Source: Frondihabitans sp. 762G35 (GTDB lineage: Bacteria; Actinomycetota; Actinomycetes; Actinomycetales; Microbacteriaceae). Taken from it: a stretch of 64,000 nucleotides of DNA. Shown one piece after another: positions 42,609 through 52,700 of this stretch. Made by a program: the position numbers and the translations under genes. The notes below the pieces were generated by a model. That model was not told the DNA's origin and made no database searches. It saw only the letters and a program-made list of their open reading frames with translations. Each line of letters starts with the position of its first letter. Position 1 is the first letter of the stretch. The stretch lies in the NCBI RefSeq assembly GCF_002074055.1, contig NZ_CP014619.1, forward strand, positions 1,922,001-1,986,000. The letters are read 5' to 3'.

Positions 42609-44168
42609 CTAGCGACCCAGGAACTTCTGCAGGCTGGCGAGCTCCTCCTCGGACGGAGCGGCCTTGCCCCCCTTGCCGAGACCGAACCCGGTGCCGGACC
42701 CGGCGGCAGGAGCCACGGGCTTGCCCTCGGCGAGGCGCGCGTTCTCCGCCGCCCTCTTCGCCGGGTTGCCCGCCTTCGAGCCCTTCTTCTTGGCGACCTG
42801 CTTGCGGCCGCCGCCGAAGCCCGCACCCGGGATCGGACCCATCCCCGGAACCTGGGGCATCCCGCCCTTGGCCACCGTCTTCATCATCTTGGCGGCCTGC
42901 TCGAAGCGGCTGACGAGCTGGTTGACGTCGGTGACCGTCATGCCGGAACCGCGGGCGATGCGGAGACGCCGGGAGCCGTTCAGGATCTTGGAGTTCGCTC
43001 GCTCCGCCTTCGTCATCGACTGGATGATCGCCTCGGTGCGGACGATCTCCTGCTCGTCGAAGTTGTCGAGCTGCTCGCGCATGCCCTTGGCGCCCGGCAG
43101 CATGCCGAGCATGCCCTTGATGGACCCCATCTTGCGCAGCTGCTGCATCTGCTTGAGGAAGTCGTCGAGCGTGAAGCTGTCGGTCGCGAACTTCTCGGCG
43201 ATGTCGCGCGCCTCGGCCTCGTCGAACGCGCCCTGCGCCTGCTCGATGAGCGTGAGGATGTCGCCGAGGTCGAGGATGCGCGACGCCATGCGGTCGGGGT
43301 GGAACGGCTCGAAGTCGTCGAGACCCTCCCCGGTCGAGGCGAACATGATCGGCCGGCCCGTGAGCTGCGCGACGCTCAGCGCCGCACCACCGCGGGCGTC
43401 GCCGTCGAGCTTCGTCAGGACGACACCGGTGAAGTCGACTCCGTCCTGGAAGGCCTTGGCGGTCGCGACGGCGTCCTGGCCGATCATCGCGTCGATGACG
43501 AAGAGCACCTCGTCGGGGTCGACGGCCTTCCGGATGTTGGCGGCCTGCTTCATGAGGTCGGCGTCGACGCCGAGGCGCCCGGCCGTGTCGACGATGACGG
43601 TGTCGTAGAGCTTGTCGGCGGCGAACTTCACGCCGTTCCTGGCGACCTTGACCGGGTCGCCGACGCCGTTGCCGGGCTCCGGCGCGAAGACGGGGACCCC
43701 GGCCTGCTCGCCGACGACCTGGAGCTGCGTCACGGCGTTGGGGCGCTGGAGGTCGGAGGCGACGAGGAGCGGGGTGTGCCCCTCCTTCTTCAGCCACTTC
43801 GCCAGCTTGCCCGCGAGGGTCGTCTTCCCGGCGCCCTGGAGGCCGGCGAGCATGATGACCGTCGGCGGCCGCTTCGCGAACTCGAGGCGGCGCTGCTGGC
43901 CGCCGAGGATCTGGACGAGCTCCTCGTTGACGATCTGCACGACCTGCTGCGCCGGGTTCAGGGCCTTGTTGACCTCGTCGCCGAGCGCGCGCTCGCGGAT
44001 CGCCTGCGTGAAGCTCTTGACGACCTCGAGCGCGACGTCGGCGTCGAGCAGCGCGCGTCGGATCTCGCGGACGGTTCCGTCGACGTCGGCGGGCGAGAGC
44101 TTGCCCTTGCCGCGGAGATTGGTGAGGGTGGCCGCGAGGCGGTCGGAGAGGGATCCAAAGGTTGCCAT
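42609..44168 (-). CDS. ffh: Signal recognition particle protein Ffh
   Basis: A 519-residue SRP54 GTPase. N domain (about 1-90), G domain with GLQGAGKTTLAGKLA, DTAGRLGVD, TKLDGDARGGAALS, and the Met-rich M domain (about 300-440) that binds signal peptides and 4.5S RNA. The tail (about 440-519) is Gly/Lys/Ala-rich. ATG at 44168 with GGGG upstream; a TAAGAT box (44178-44183, minus strand) suggests a nearly leaderless transcript. With ftsY it targets membrane proteins to the translocon. Confidence 0.97.
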   Translation of the reverse strand: MATFGSLSDRLAATLTNLRGKGKLSPADVDGTVREIRRALLDADVALEVVKSFTQAIRERALGDEVNKALNPAQQVVQIVNEELVQILGGQQRRLEFAKRPPTVIMLAGLQGAGKTTLAGKLAKWLKKEGHTPLLVASDLQRPNAVTQLQVVGEQAGVPVFAPEPGNGVGDPVKVARNGVKFAADKLYDTVIVDTAGRLGVDADLMKQAANIRKAVDPDEVLFVIDAMIGQDAVATAKAFQDGVDFTGVVLTKLDGDARGGAALSVAQLTGRPIMFASTGEGLDDFEPFHPDRMASRILDLGDILTLIEQAQGAFDEAEARDIAEKFATDSFTLDDFLKQMQQLRKMGSIKGMLGMLPGAKGMREQLDNFDEQEIVRTEAIIQSMTKAERANSKILNGSRRLRIARGSGMTVTDVNQLVSRFEQAAKMMKTVAKGGMPQVPGMGPIPGAGFGGGRKQVAKKKGSKAGNPAKRAAENARLAEGKPVAPAAGSGTGFGLGKGGKAAPSEEELASLQKFLGR

Positions 44169-44237
44169 GGTGCCCCAATCTTAACCGCTCGGCTCACGAA
44201 GCGGCACCGGGCGGACCGGGCGCTGCGGATCGCTTTT

Positions 44238-44265
44238 TTGTACTCGGTCCAACAATTGGTAGCGT
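44238..44265 (+). promoter_or_regulatory. Promoter of lipB (leaderless type)
   Basis: TTGTAC (44238-44243), a 16-nt spacer, and TAGCGT (44260-44265, TANNNT type). The -10 ends 6 nt before the lipB ATG at 44272, and no Shine-Dalgarno is present, so transcription probably starts at the A of the start codon. Confidence 0.5.
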
Positions 44266-44271
44266 GACCGC

Positions 44272-44940
44272 ATGACGACGATGCGACTCGGCCTCGAGGG
44301 GCCTCTGCTCGACTACACCGAGGGCCTGGCGCTGCAGCGCCGCCTCCACGCCGAGGTGGTCGAGGGCACGACCGGGCAGGCGCTGATCCTCTGTCAGCAC
44401 CCGTCCGTCTACACGGCCGGCACCCGCACGCAGGAGAGCGACCTCCCCCGCGACGGCAGCCCGGTGGTCGAGGCCGACCGGGGCGGCCGGATCACCTGGC
44501 ACGGACCGGGACAGCTCGTCGCCTACCCGATCGTCCGGCTGCCCGAGCCCGTCGACGTCGTCGCTCACGTGCGGGCCCTCGAACAGGTCGTCATCGACGT
44601 CTGCGCCCGGTTCGGCGTCGACGCCGAGCGCATCGACGGCCGGAGCGGCGCCTGGGTCCGCGGACCGTTCCGCGACGAGAAGGTGGGAGCCATCGGCATC
44701 CGGGTCGCCCAGGGGGTCACGATGCACGGCATCTCCCTCAACTGCGACAACTCCCTCGACCCTTACGCCACGATCGTCGCCTGCGGGATCGCCGACGCCG
44801 GCGTCACGACCCTGTCCCGCGCGGCGGGCAGGACGATCTCCGTCCTCGACGTCGCCGACGCGCTGGAGGAGCGGCTCGACGCCTACCTCGAGACCCTGCT
44901 CCGGGTCGCCCCCGTCGAGGCGACGGCGGTGACCGCGTGA
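44272..44940 (+). CDS. lipB: Octanoyltransferase LipB
   Basis: A 222-residue enzyme that moves octanoate from ACP to lipoyl domains. Motifs: [33 protein letters not shown], and the catalytic Lys in [11 protein letters not shown] followed by the SLNC segment and the thioester Cys in VACGI. Its stop overlaps the lipA GTG (GTGA), so the lipoate genes are translated together. Confidence 0.96.
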   Translation: MTTMRLGLEGPLLDYTEGLALQRRLHAEVVEGTTGQALILCQHPSVYTAGTRTQESDLPRDGSPVVEADRGGRITWHGPGQLVAYPIVRLPEPVDVVAHVRALEQVVIDVCARFGVDAERIDGRSGAWVRGPFRDEKVGAIGIRVAQGVTMHGISLNCDNSLDPYATIVACGIADAGVTTLSRAAGRTISVLDVADALEERLDAYLETLLRVAPVEATAVTA

Positions 44941-45923
44941 CCGCGACGGTGCCCGACGGGCGGCGGCTCCTGCGGATCGAGGCGAGGAACGCGGAGACGC
45001 CGATCGAGACGAAGCCCGGCTGGATCAAGACGCGGGCCACGCAGGGCCCCGAGTTCCGAGCCCTCAGCGCCCTCGTCACGGAGAAGAAACTGCACACCGT
45101 CTGCCAGGAGGCAGGCTGCCCCAACATCTACGAGTGCTGGGAGGATCGCGAGGCCACCTTCCTCATCGGCGGCTCCCAGTGCACGAGGCGCTGCGACTTC
45201 TGCCAGATCGACACGGGGAAGCCCTCCCCGCTCGACCTGCGCGAGCCGCTCTCGGTCGCGGAGTCGGTGCGCGAGATGGGCCTCCGCTACGCCACCGTGA
45301 CCGGTGTGGCCCGCGACGACCTCGAGGACGAGGGCGTCTGGCTGTACGCGGAGACGATCCGCAGGATCCACGAGCTCAATCCCGGCACCGGCGTCGAGAT
45401 CCTCGTTCCCGACTTCAGCGGGAGGCCCGAGCTCCTGGCGAAGGTCTTCGAGGCGCGCCCGGAGGTCTTCGCGCACAACGTGGAGACGGTGCCGCGCATC
45501 TTCAAGCGCATCCGGCCGGCCTTCCGCTTCGACCGGTCGCTCGACGTGATCCGCCAGGGGCACGACGCCGGTCTCGTGACGAAGTCGAATCTCATCCTCG
45601 GCATGGGCGAGGAGTACGGCGAGGTCATCGACGCGCTGGAGCGGCTGCGCGAGGCGCACACCGACATCATCACGCTGACGCAGTATTTGCGGCCGAGCCC
45701 CCGCCATCTCCCGGTGGCCCGCTGGGTGAAGCCGGAGGAGTTCGTCGACTTCAAGGAGATCGCCGAGGACCTCGGGTTCAGCGGCGTCCTCGCGGGGCCC
45801 CTCGTGCGGTCGTCGTACCGTGCCGGGCGCCTCTGGGCGCGCACGATGCGCGCGCAGGGTCGCGACATCCCCGCGGCCCTCGAGCACCTCGCCCTGCAGG
45901 AGGCGGGCGCTCAGGCGGTCTGA
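44937..45923 (+). CDS. lipA: Lipoyl synthase LipA
   Basis: A 328-residue radical SAM enzyme that inserts two sulfurs into the octanoyl chain. Auxiliary cluster: [13 protein letters not shown] (three Cys) with the C-terminal RSSYRAG serine; radical SAM cluster: [13 protein letters not shown] start at 44937 within the lipB stop. The lipB-lipA order is usual for actinobacteria. Confidence 0.97.
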   Translation: MTATVPDGRRLLRIEARNAETPIETKPGWIKTRATQGPEFRALSALVTEKKLHTVCQEAGCPNIYECWEDREATFLIGGSQCTRRCDFCQIDTGKPSPLDLREPLSVAESVREMGLRYATVTGVARDDLEDEGVWLYAETIRRIHELNPGTGVEILVPDFSGRPELLAKVFEARPEVFAHNVETVPRIFKRIRPAFRFDRSLDVIRQGHDAGLVTKSNLILGMGEEYGEVIDALERLREAHTDIITLTQYLRPSPRHLPVARWVKPEEFVDFKEIAEDLGFSGVLAGPLVRSSYRAGRLWARTMRAQGRDIPAALEHLALQEAGAQAV

Positions 45924-45942
45924 CCGCGTCGCCGTCGCAGCG

Positions 45943-46812
45943 TCAGCCGATGAGGTTCTGGACGAAGACGTGCGGCGTGAAACCGGTGAGGTCGCCGATG
46001 CCCTCGCCCTGGCCGACGAGCTTGATCGGGATCCCGGTCTGCTCCTGCACGGCCAGCACGAAGCCGCCGCGGGCCGAGCCGTCCAGCTTCGTGAGGACGA
46101 GGCCCGTGACGCCCGCGTGCTGGATGAACGCCTCCGCCTGAGCGAGGCCGTTCTGGCCGGTGGTGGCGTCGAGGACGAGCAGCACCTCCGCGATCTCCGT
46201 CTGCTTCTCGACGACGCGCTTGATCTTGCCGAGCTCGTCCATCAGCCCAGCTTTGGTCTGGAGGCGGCCGGCCGTGTCGATGATGACGATCTCGATGCCC
46301 TCGCGGATCGCCAGGTCGACGGTCTGGTAGGCCACCGACGCGGGATCCTGCCCCTGCGCCTGCGGCTTCACGATGCGGACGCCGGCGCGCTCCGCCCAGG
46401 TGCCGAGCTGCTCGACGGCGGCCGCGCGGAATGTGTCGGCCGCACCGACGACGACCGAGCGGTCGAAGTTGCGGAGGAACTTCGCGAACTTGCCGATCGT
46501 GGTGGTCTTGCCGACGCCGTTGACCCCGACGACGAGCACGACCGCGGGGCGGTTGGAGAGCTTGAGCGTCGAGTCGAGCTTCGACAGGCGCTCCTCGAGC
46601 GTCTCGCGGAGCATCCGCTTGAGGTCGGCCGGGTCGGTGGTGTTGTACCGCCCGACCTTCTCGCGGAGGTCGTCGATGACCTGCTCGGTGACGTCGGGGC
46701 CGAAGTCGGCGCCGATCAGAGCCGTCTCGAGGTCGTCCCAGGTCGTGTCGTCGATCGTCTTGCGGCCGAACATGCCGCGGAGTGCGCCGGAGAGGGACCA
46801 GGGGTTTGCCAT
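45943..46812 (-). CDS. ftsY: Signal recognition particle receptor FtsY
   Basis: A 289-residue SRP GTPase: NG core with GVNGVGKTTTIGKFAKFL, DTAGRLQTK and TKLDGSARGGFVLAVQ. The ATG at 46812 (MANPWSLSGALRGMFG) gives a protein with almost no N-terminal acidic A domain; in-frame extension upstream runs into the riboswitch region of the divergent gene. Such short FtsY forms bind membrane through the N-terminal helix. It is normally next to smc; here prsW and two genes of opposite strand lie between them. Confidence 0.95.
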   Translation of the reverse strand: MANPWSLSGALRGMFGRKTIDDTTWDDLETALIGADFGPDVTEQVIDDLREKVGRYNTTDPADLKRMLRETLEERLSKLDSTLKLSNRPAVVLVVGVNGVGKTTTIGKFAKFLRNFDRSVVVGAADTFRAAAVEQLGTWAERAGVRIVKPQAQGQDPASVAYQTVDLAIREGIEIVIIDTAGRLQTKAGLMDELGKIKRVVEKQTEIAEVLLVLDATTGQNGLAQAEAFIQHAGVTGLVLTKLDGSARGGFVLAVQEQTGIPIKLVGQGEGIGDLTGFTPHVFVQNLIG

Positions 46813-46867
46813 GGGTGCAACTTTAGTCGGCCCTGTGACAGCCGCCGGATCTCTCGGTACGCTGGTC

Positions 46868-46973
46868 ACACGAAGGGGAGTATTCCCGTCCGCGGTGTCG
46901 CCGTCAGTACGGCCCAGAACGATCTGGGTCCGGTGCATCGGCCTCTCGATCTCGAGAGGCGGAAGAGACCTTC
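46868..46973 (+). ncRNA. yybP-ykoY manganese riboswitch aptamer
   Basis: The conserved elements of the yybP-ykoY class are present in order: GGGGAGTA (46875-46882), GCCGTCAGTACGGC in the middle, a variable hairpin GCCTCTCGATCTCGAGAGGC (46941-46960) and the 3' element GAAGAGACC (46962-46970). P1 can form from GAAGG (46872-46876) and CCTTC (46969-46973). This class senses Mn2+, and it precedes terC, its most common target. Confidence 0.9.
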
Positions 46974-47014
46974 AGTATCCGTCGCACCCTTTTTCGGGGT
47001 GCCGTACTGAAGGA
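46969..47014 (+). promoter_or_regulatory. Expression platform of the Mn riboswitch (RBS sequestration)
   Basis: CCTTCAGTA (46969-46977) is exactly complementary to TACTGAAGG (47005-47013), which contains the Shine-Dalgarno of terC. An inner hairpin GCACCC/GGGTGC (46984-46989 / 46997-47002) extends the stem. The left arm is also the 3' strand of aptamer P1, so Mn2+-stabilised P1 would free the ribosome site: a translational ON switch. Confidence 0.75.
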
Positions 47015-47020
47015 AACCTC

Positions 47021-48013
47021 ATGGAGACCCCGTTCCTCGTCTGGGCACTGACGATCGTCTTCGTCCTCGGCCTGCTGATCTTCGACTTCTACAGCCACGT
47101 GCGCACCCCGCACGAGCCGACCATCCGCGAGAGCGCGACCTGGTCGATCGTCTACATCGGCATCGCCGTCCTCTTCGGCGTCGGGGTCGGCGTGACGAGC
47201 GGCTGGCAGCTCGGCGGCGAGTACTTCGCCGGCTACATCACCGAGAAGGCCCTGAGCGTCGACAACCTCTTCGTCTTCCTCATCATCATGACGAGCTTCG
47301 CCGTGCCACGGATCTACCAGCAGAAGGTCCTCCTCGTCGGCATCGCGATCGCCCTCGTCTCCCGCGGGCTCTTCATCGCCCTCGGCGTGACGATCATCGA
47401 GAACTTCTCCTGGGTCTTCTACCTGTTCGGCTTCCTCCTCTTCTGGCTCGCCTACAGCCAGGTGAAGGGCGGACACGACGAGGCCGAGGAGGGCGACAGC
47501 CGGCTCATCCGCATCCTGCGCCGCATCGTGCCCACGAGCGCCGACTACGACGAGGACCGTCTCACGACCAAGGTCGACGGCAAGCGCCTCTTCACCCCGC
47601 TCTTCCTCGTGATGCTCGCCATCGGCCTCACCGACGTGCTCTTCGCCCTCGACTCCATCCCCGCGATCTTCGGCCTCACGCAGGACGCCTACATCGTCTT
47701 CACGGCGAACGCCTTCTCGCTCCTCGGCCTCCGCCAGCTCTACTTCCTCATCTCGGGCCTCCTCGAGCGCCTGGTGTACCTCGCGCAGGGCCTCGCCGTG
47801 ATCCTGGCCTTCATCGGAGTAAAACTGCTCTTCCACGCGTTGCACGTGAACGAAGTACCCTTTATCAACGGCGGTCGCCCCATCGAATGGATCCCCGAGA
47901 TCCCCATCTGGTTCTCTCTCGGCTTCATCGTGGTCACGATCCTGGTCGCCACCGTCCTCAGTCTCCGCAAGTCGGGCAAGGACGCGAAGCGAGACGAGCT
48001 CGCGGCGTCCTAG
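47021..48013 (+). CDS. TerC/Alx family membrane protein, predicted Mn2+ exporter
   Basis: A 330-residue integral membrane protein with about nine hydrophobic segments. Family motifs are the acidic pairs in EKALSVDNLFVFLIIM and LTDVLFALDSIPAIFGLT, which form the metal path, and the charged loop with HDEAEEGDSRLIRILRRIVP. Despite the tellurite name, Alx/TerC proteins of this type export manganese; the upstream Mn riboswitch supports that role here. ATG at 47021, with AAGGA at 47010-47014; the gene stands alone or with the phosphatase gene 61 nt downstream. Confidence 0.93.
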   Translation: METPFLVWALTIVFVLGLLIFDFYSHVRTPHEPTIRESATWSIVYIGIAVLFGVGVGVTSGWQLGGEYFAGYITEKALSVDNLFVFLIIMTSFAVPRIYQQKVLLVGIAIALVSRGLFIALGVTIIENFSWVFYLFGFLLFWLAYSQVKGGHDEAEEGDSRLIRILRRIVPTSADYDEDRLTTKVDGKRLFTPLFLVMLAIGLTDVLFALDSIPAIFGLTQDAYIVFTANAFSLLGLRQLYFLISGLLERLVYLAQGLAVILAFIGVKLLFHALHVNEVPFINGGRPIEWIPEIPIWFSLGFIVVTILVATVLSLRKSGKDAKRDELAAS

Positions 48014-48074
48014 CGGGTTCGCGCCGACACCGTCGCACCGGGCACCCGGTCACGCAGCAGAACAAACGGAGAAC

Positions 48075-48653
48075 ATGCGCCTCGAACTCATCCGCCACGG
48101 TCAGACGGACTGGAACCTCAACGATCAGCTCCAGGGGTCGTCCGACATCCCGCTGAACGAGACGGGTCGGGAGCAGGCGCACGCGGCGGCGGCGCTCCTG
48201 GCCGGGCTTTCCTGGAGCGCCATCGTCTCCTCCCCCCTCGGGCGTGCCCGCGAGACCGCGCGCATCATCGCCTCCGATCTCGGCATCGAACTCGGCGACG
48301 CCTACCCGGAGCTGATCGAGCGCGACTACGCGTCCCGCGAGGGCACCGTGCCGACCGACACGATCCCCGACGAGCCGAGCGGCGACTTCCTCGACATCGA
48401 ACCCCGCGAGTCGGTCGCCGCTCGGGGCCTCGGCGCCCTGCAGGACATCCGCGACACCCGCCTCCCGCTCGACGGCGAGGACGGCAACATCGTCGTCGTG
48501 TGCCACGGCACGATCATCCGCTTCACCCTCTCCGCCATCCTGGGTCGCGAGGTCGGCCACATCCACAACGCCGCAGCCAACACCGTCGAGTGGATCGACG
48601 GTGGCTGGCGCGTGCTCACCGTCAACGGCGAGTCCGTCCTCGAGACGGCCTGA
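48075..48653 (+). CDS. Histidine phosphatase family protein
   Basis: A 192-residue phosphoglycerate-mutase-like phosphatase. The phosphohistidine motif is LIRHGQTDWN (His8), the second His is in VVVCHGTIIRFT, with Arg in SSPLGRARETA and the central acid in LIERDYASREG. Substrates in this family range from sugar phosphates to nucleotides, so none is assigned. ATG at 48075; 61 nt after terC. Confidence 0.9.
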   Translation: MRLELIRHGQTDWNLNDQLQGSSDIPLNETGREQAHAAAALLAGLSWSAIVSSPLGRARETARIIASDLGIELGDAYPELIERDYASREGTVPTDTIPDEPSGDFLDIEPRESVAARGLGALQDIRDTRLPLDGEDGNIVVVCHGTIIRFTLSAILGREVGHIHNAAANTVEWIDGGWRVLTVNGESVLETA

Positions 48654-48675
48654 GCCGACCCGCCGCCCCCGCCCG

Positions 48676-49698
48676 CTAGACGAGGTCGTGCGCCGGTGAC
48701 GGCGCGGACTCCTCGGGTCGGGGCGGTTCCTCGGGCAGAGGGTCCGGCGGGAGCGGCTCCCCCGTCGGCGGCCGGAGCCACCAGGCGACCGGCAGCTGGA
48801 AGGCGAATCGGGCGCGACGCGCGACGCGCAGCCAGACGAGACCGCTGCCGACGATGACGCCCGGGATGACGACGAGGACCAGGAGCAGCAGCACCGGGTT
48901 GCCCGTCGCGAGGAGCAGGCTGCCGGAGCCGTCGAAGAGGCCGTGCGCGACGGCGACGCCGAGATACGCCAGAACGACTCCCCCCGTGATCCGGAAGCGG
49001 CCGTTCCGAGCGGCCGCGAACACGGCGGCCGCGAGCAGCGCGGTGAAGATCGGGTGCAGCACCGGTGTCTCGGCCGCCCGCAGCGGGACGAGCAGGAGCG
49101 CCGACTGCAGGCCGTCGAGGTGCAACTGCGCCAGCGGGTGGTCGATCACGCGGACGGCGTAGCCGAGGTCCTCCATCGCCGCGAACCCGAAGCCCACGGC
49201 GCCGCCGAGGAACAGCCCGTTGCGGACGCTCCTGTCCGCGAGGCGCCAGGACACGGCGACGACGGCGACGATCTTCGCGAACTCCTCCGTGACTCCTGCG
49301 AGCAGGAGCACCACGGTGCCCGGCTGACCCGCCGGGCTGCCGGTCGCCCGAGCGACGAGGATGTCGAGCGTCGAGCCCAGCGTCACCGCGATGAGGCCGC
49401 CGAACGTGGCGGCCAGCAGGAGCCTCGGAACGGTCAGGGTGTCACGGGGCCCGATGCGGTACGCCATCACGTACAGCAGGGCGACGGCGGAGCCGAACGA
49501 CCCCACGAGGAGCCCGATCGTGATCGACAGCGTGTTCCCGAGGAGGAGACCGTCGACGAGCACGAGGAAGAGGAAGAAGAACAGCGAGGCCGCGCCGATC
49601 CAGAGCCCGCCGAAGCGGCCGATCCACTTGCCGGTCGGTCGTTCTCCGGGAACCCAGATGGGTGGTGGCCAGTATCCGCGCTGCCGAAGTTCCCGCAT
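48676..49698 (-). CDS. PrsW-family intramembrane metalloprotease
   Basis: A 340-residue membrane protein with about eight to nine segments. PrsW motifs: GVTEEFAKIVAV (EExxK), FAAMEDLGYAV and VAHGLFDGSG, which supply the metal ligands. PrsW cuts anti-sigma factors in Bacillus; the target here is unknown. The N-terminus is Trp/Pro-rich and the C-terminus (about 300-340) acidic and Pro-rich. ATG at 49698, only 9 nt after the smc stop, so it is read with smc. Confidence 0.87.
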   Translation of the reverse strand: MRELRQRGYWPPPIWVPGERPTGKWIGRFGGLWIGAASLFFFLFLVLVDGLLLGNTLSITIGLLVGSFGSAVALLYVMAYRIGPRDTLTVPRLLLAATFGGLIAVTLGSTLDILVARATGSPAGQPGTVVLLLAGVTEEFAKIVAVVAVSWRLADRSVRNGLFLGGAVGFGFAAMEDLGYAVRVIDHPLAQLHLDGLQSALLLVPLRAAETPVLHPIFTALLAAAVFAAARNGRFRITGGVVLAYLGVAVAHGLFDGSGSLLLATGNPVLLLLVLVVIPGVIVGSGLVWLRVARRARFAFQLPVAWWLRPPTGEPLPPDPLPEEPPRPEESAPSPAHDLV

Positions 49699-49707
49699 CC
49701 TCGAAGG

Positions 49708-52700
49708 CTACCCGGGCACCGACTCCACGGCGCTCCCCCGTTCACGGGCGGTGACGACCCTCTGGCCGACGACGGCGGAGACGCCGTCCTGGCGCATCGA
49801 GACCCCGTAGAGGGCGTCGGCGATCTCCATCGTGCGCTTCTGGTGGGTGATGACGATGAGCTGCGACGACTCCCGGAGGTCCTGGAAGATCGTCAGGAGC
49901 CGCCCGAGGTTGGCGTCGTCGAGGGCCGCTTCGACCTCGTCCATGATGTAGAACGGGCTGGGGCGCGCCTTGAAGATCGCGATCAGCAGCGCCACGGCCG
50001 CGAGCGACCGCTCCCCGCCCGACAGGAGGGACAGGCGCTCGATCTTCTTGCCCGCCGGCTTGACGGTGACCTCGATGCCCGTCTCGAGGAGGTTGTCCGG
50101 GTCGGTGAGGTGGATGCTGCCGCTCCCGCCCGGGAAGAGGATCGGGAAGACGCGGTTGAACGCCTCCTTCGTGTCGTCGAAGGCCGCCTTGAAGATCACC
50201 TGCATCTTCTCGTCGATCTCGTCGATGATCGTGAGGAGGTCCTTCCGGGTCGACGTGAGGTCGCCCAGCTGGTCGGTGAGGAACTTGTGCCGCTGCTCCA
50301 GCGCCGCGAACTCCTCCAGGGCGAGCGGGTTCACGCGACCGAGCTGCGCCAGGGTGCGCTCGGCGGCGGCGAGCCTCTTCTTCTGCTCGGCGCGGTCGAA
50401 GGGCGTCGCCTCGTCGTCGTCCGTCGAGCCCGGGACGGGGACCTCGGGGCCGTACTCGTCGACCAGGACGCTCTCCACGAGTCCGAGTTCGGATCCTGCC
50501 CGCTCGAGGAGGCCGGAGAGGTGGAGCTTCTTCTCGTAGATCTCCATCTCCAGGCCGTGCACGTTCTCGGTGACGGTGTGGAGTCGCTCGCGGAGAGCGC
50601 GCTCCTCGCGGCGGAGGGTCGCCAGCTCGGTGTTCTGCTCGGAACGCTCCCCCTCGCGCCGGGCGAGGACCGCCCGCGCCTCGGCGACCGAGCGGTCGAC
50701 GGCGTCGAGGACGGCGGGGAGGGCGTCGAGGACCGACGTCGTCGCCACCATCTGGCGCTGGCGCACCACGGTCTGCCTGGCGTGCTCCTCGGCAGCGGCG
50801 CGTTGCTCGTCGAGCTGGCGCTGGAGATCCTTCGCCCGCGAGACCTCGGCCCGCACCCGCTCCCGGATCGTCTCCAGTTGGATGCGCTTCTCGATCTCGA
50901 CCCCGCGGGCGTTCTCGACCTCCGCGAGCACCCCGTCACGAGCCGAGGCGTCGAGCATGGGACGCGGCCGGGAGGAGAACTCGCCGAGCGCCGACTCCGC
51001 CTGCGCGACGGCCCGCTCCGCCTGGTGCACCGCCTCGGCGGACGTGGCGAGGGCTGCCGAGAGACGCTCGGCCTCCGCTTCGGCGGCTTCGAGCTGGACC
51101 CGGAGACGCCCGGTGCGCTGGTCGAAGGCGGCCAGGCGGGACTCGTGCTCGCGCGCAGCGGCCGTGGCTTCTTTGGACGCCGTGCGCCGCTCGGAGAGGG
51201 CCGCTCTGGCCTCGTCGAGGTCGGCGGACACGCGTTCGATCTCGACGCTGACCCCGGTCAACGAGTCGGCGGCCGTGTCGCGCTCGGCGACGAGCTCGAG
51301 TCGGGAGCGGCCTCCTGCGGATCCGCCGCGGACGACGAAGTCGGTCAGGACCTCGCCCTGCCGGGTGATGACCGTGACGGGCGCGTCGAGGCCGACCGCC
51401 GACCCGGTCACGGCGCGGGCGATTGCCAGGTCGTCGGCGATCACCGTGCGGGCGAGGACGCCGAGGACGCCGCCCGGGGCGGTGACGACGGCGACCGCGG
51501 GGCGGGCTCCGGCGGGGAGGTCGAGGTCGAGAGCGCCCGGGGTCCGGGCCGGAGCCGCGACCACGACCTCGACGCGGCCCAGCTCCTCCGCGGTCACGTG
51601 GGCGACCGCGTCGAAGGCGTCGTCGGCGTTCTCCGCGAGCACGGCGTCGGCGACCGTGCCGAGGGCGGCGGCGATCGCCACCTCGAAGCCCGGCTCGACC
51701 TGGACGTGCTCGGCGACGAGACCGCGGACGCCCGGTCGACCGGCCTTCACGAGGGCGCTGGAGGCGTCCTTCTGGTCGAGGGCGAGCGACAGGGCGCTGG
51801 TGCGGGCCCCGAGCGAGTCGTGCTCCCGCTCGAGGGCGTGCAGGCGATCCCGGAGCGCTTCGACGGCGGTCTGGGCGGCGGACACGCCCTCCTCCGCGAC
51901 CCGCTGCGCCTCGGCGTGGTCGACGCGGGAGGCGTCGTCGCGGTCAGGGGCGTCGTCCTGGGCGGCGGCGTAGTCGCTCCTGCTGGAGTCGCGGCGGAGC
52001 TCGGCCGCCTGGAGGGCGTCGGTCTGCCGGAGCTGCTCGCCCCGCACGGCGGCGAGCTTCGACCGGGCGACCTCGACGGCCCCGCCGAGGCGCGCCACCT
52101 CCAGGTCGTGCTTCGAGACCAGGGCGCTCTGGGCCGCGATCTCCTCGTCGAGGGAGTCGAGGGAGGCGCGCGTCGTGGCGACCTCGGCCGCCGCGTGGGC
52201 GACGGCGAGCTCGGCCTCGGCGACGCCCTCCTGGAGGCGCTCGGCCTCGTCGCGGGCGTCCGCCACCATGCCGGCGCTGACAGTCGTCGCGACGGAGGGC
52301 TGGTCGGCCTGCTGGGCCAGGAGGGTGAGCTTCTGGTTGGCGAGGCTCGACAGGCTGCGGAGACGCTCCTGGACCGACTCCAGTCCGAAGGCGATGCGGC
52401 GGGCCTCGTCGACGGAGTCGCCGACCATCGCCTGTTCGAGGCGCTGCTCGCGGAGCTTGTTCTGATCGAGCTGCTCCTGGAGGACGATGCGCTCGCTCTT
52501 GCGCTCGTTCTCGTCTTTCGACTGGGCGGTGAGGACCGTCCGGAGGCCGACGACCTCGTCGGCCAGGAGCCGGGCGCGAGCGTCGCGCACGACCGCGGCG
52601 ATGCCCTGCGCCTCGCGGGCGATCTCCGCCTGGCGCCCGAGCGGCTTCAGCTGGCGTCGGATCTCGCCCGCGAGGTCGCTGAGCCTCGTGAGGTTGGTCT

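Noticed and set aside
36869-42826. A 1985-residue protein on the minus strand
   Set aside because: The open frame joins the real acyl-CoA dehydrogenase gene to out-of-frame sequence of the ligase fusion and to antisense of the GCS2-like gene; only the part to 38047 has family motifs.
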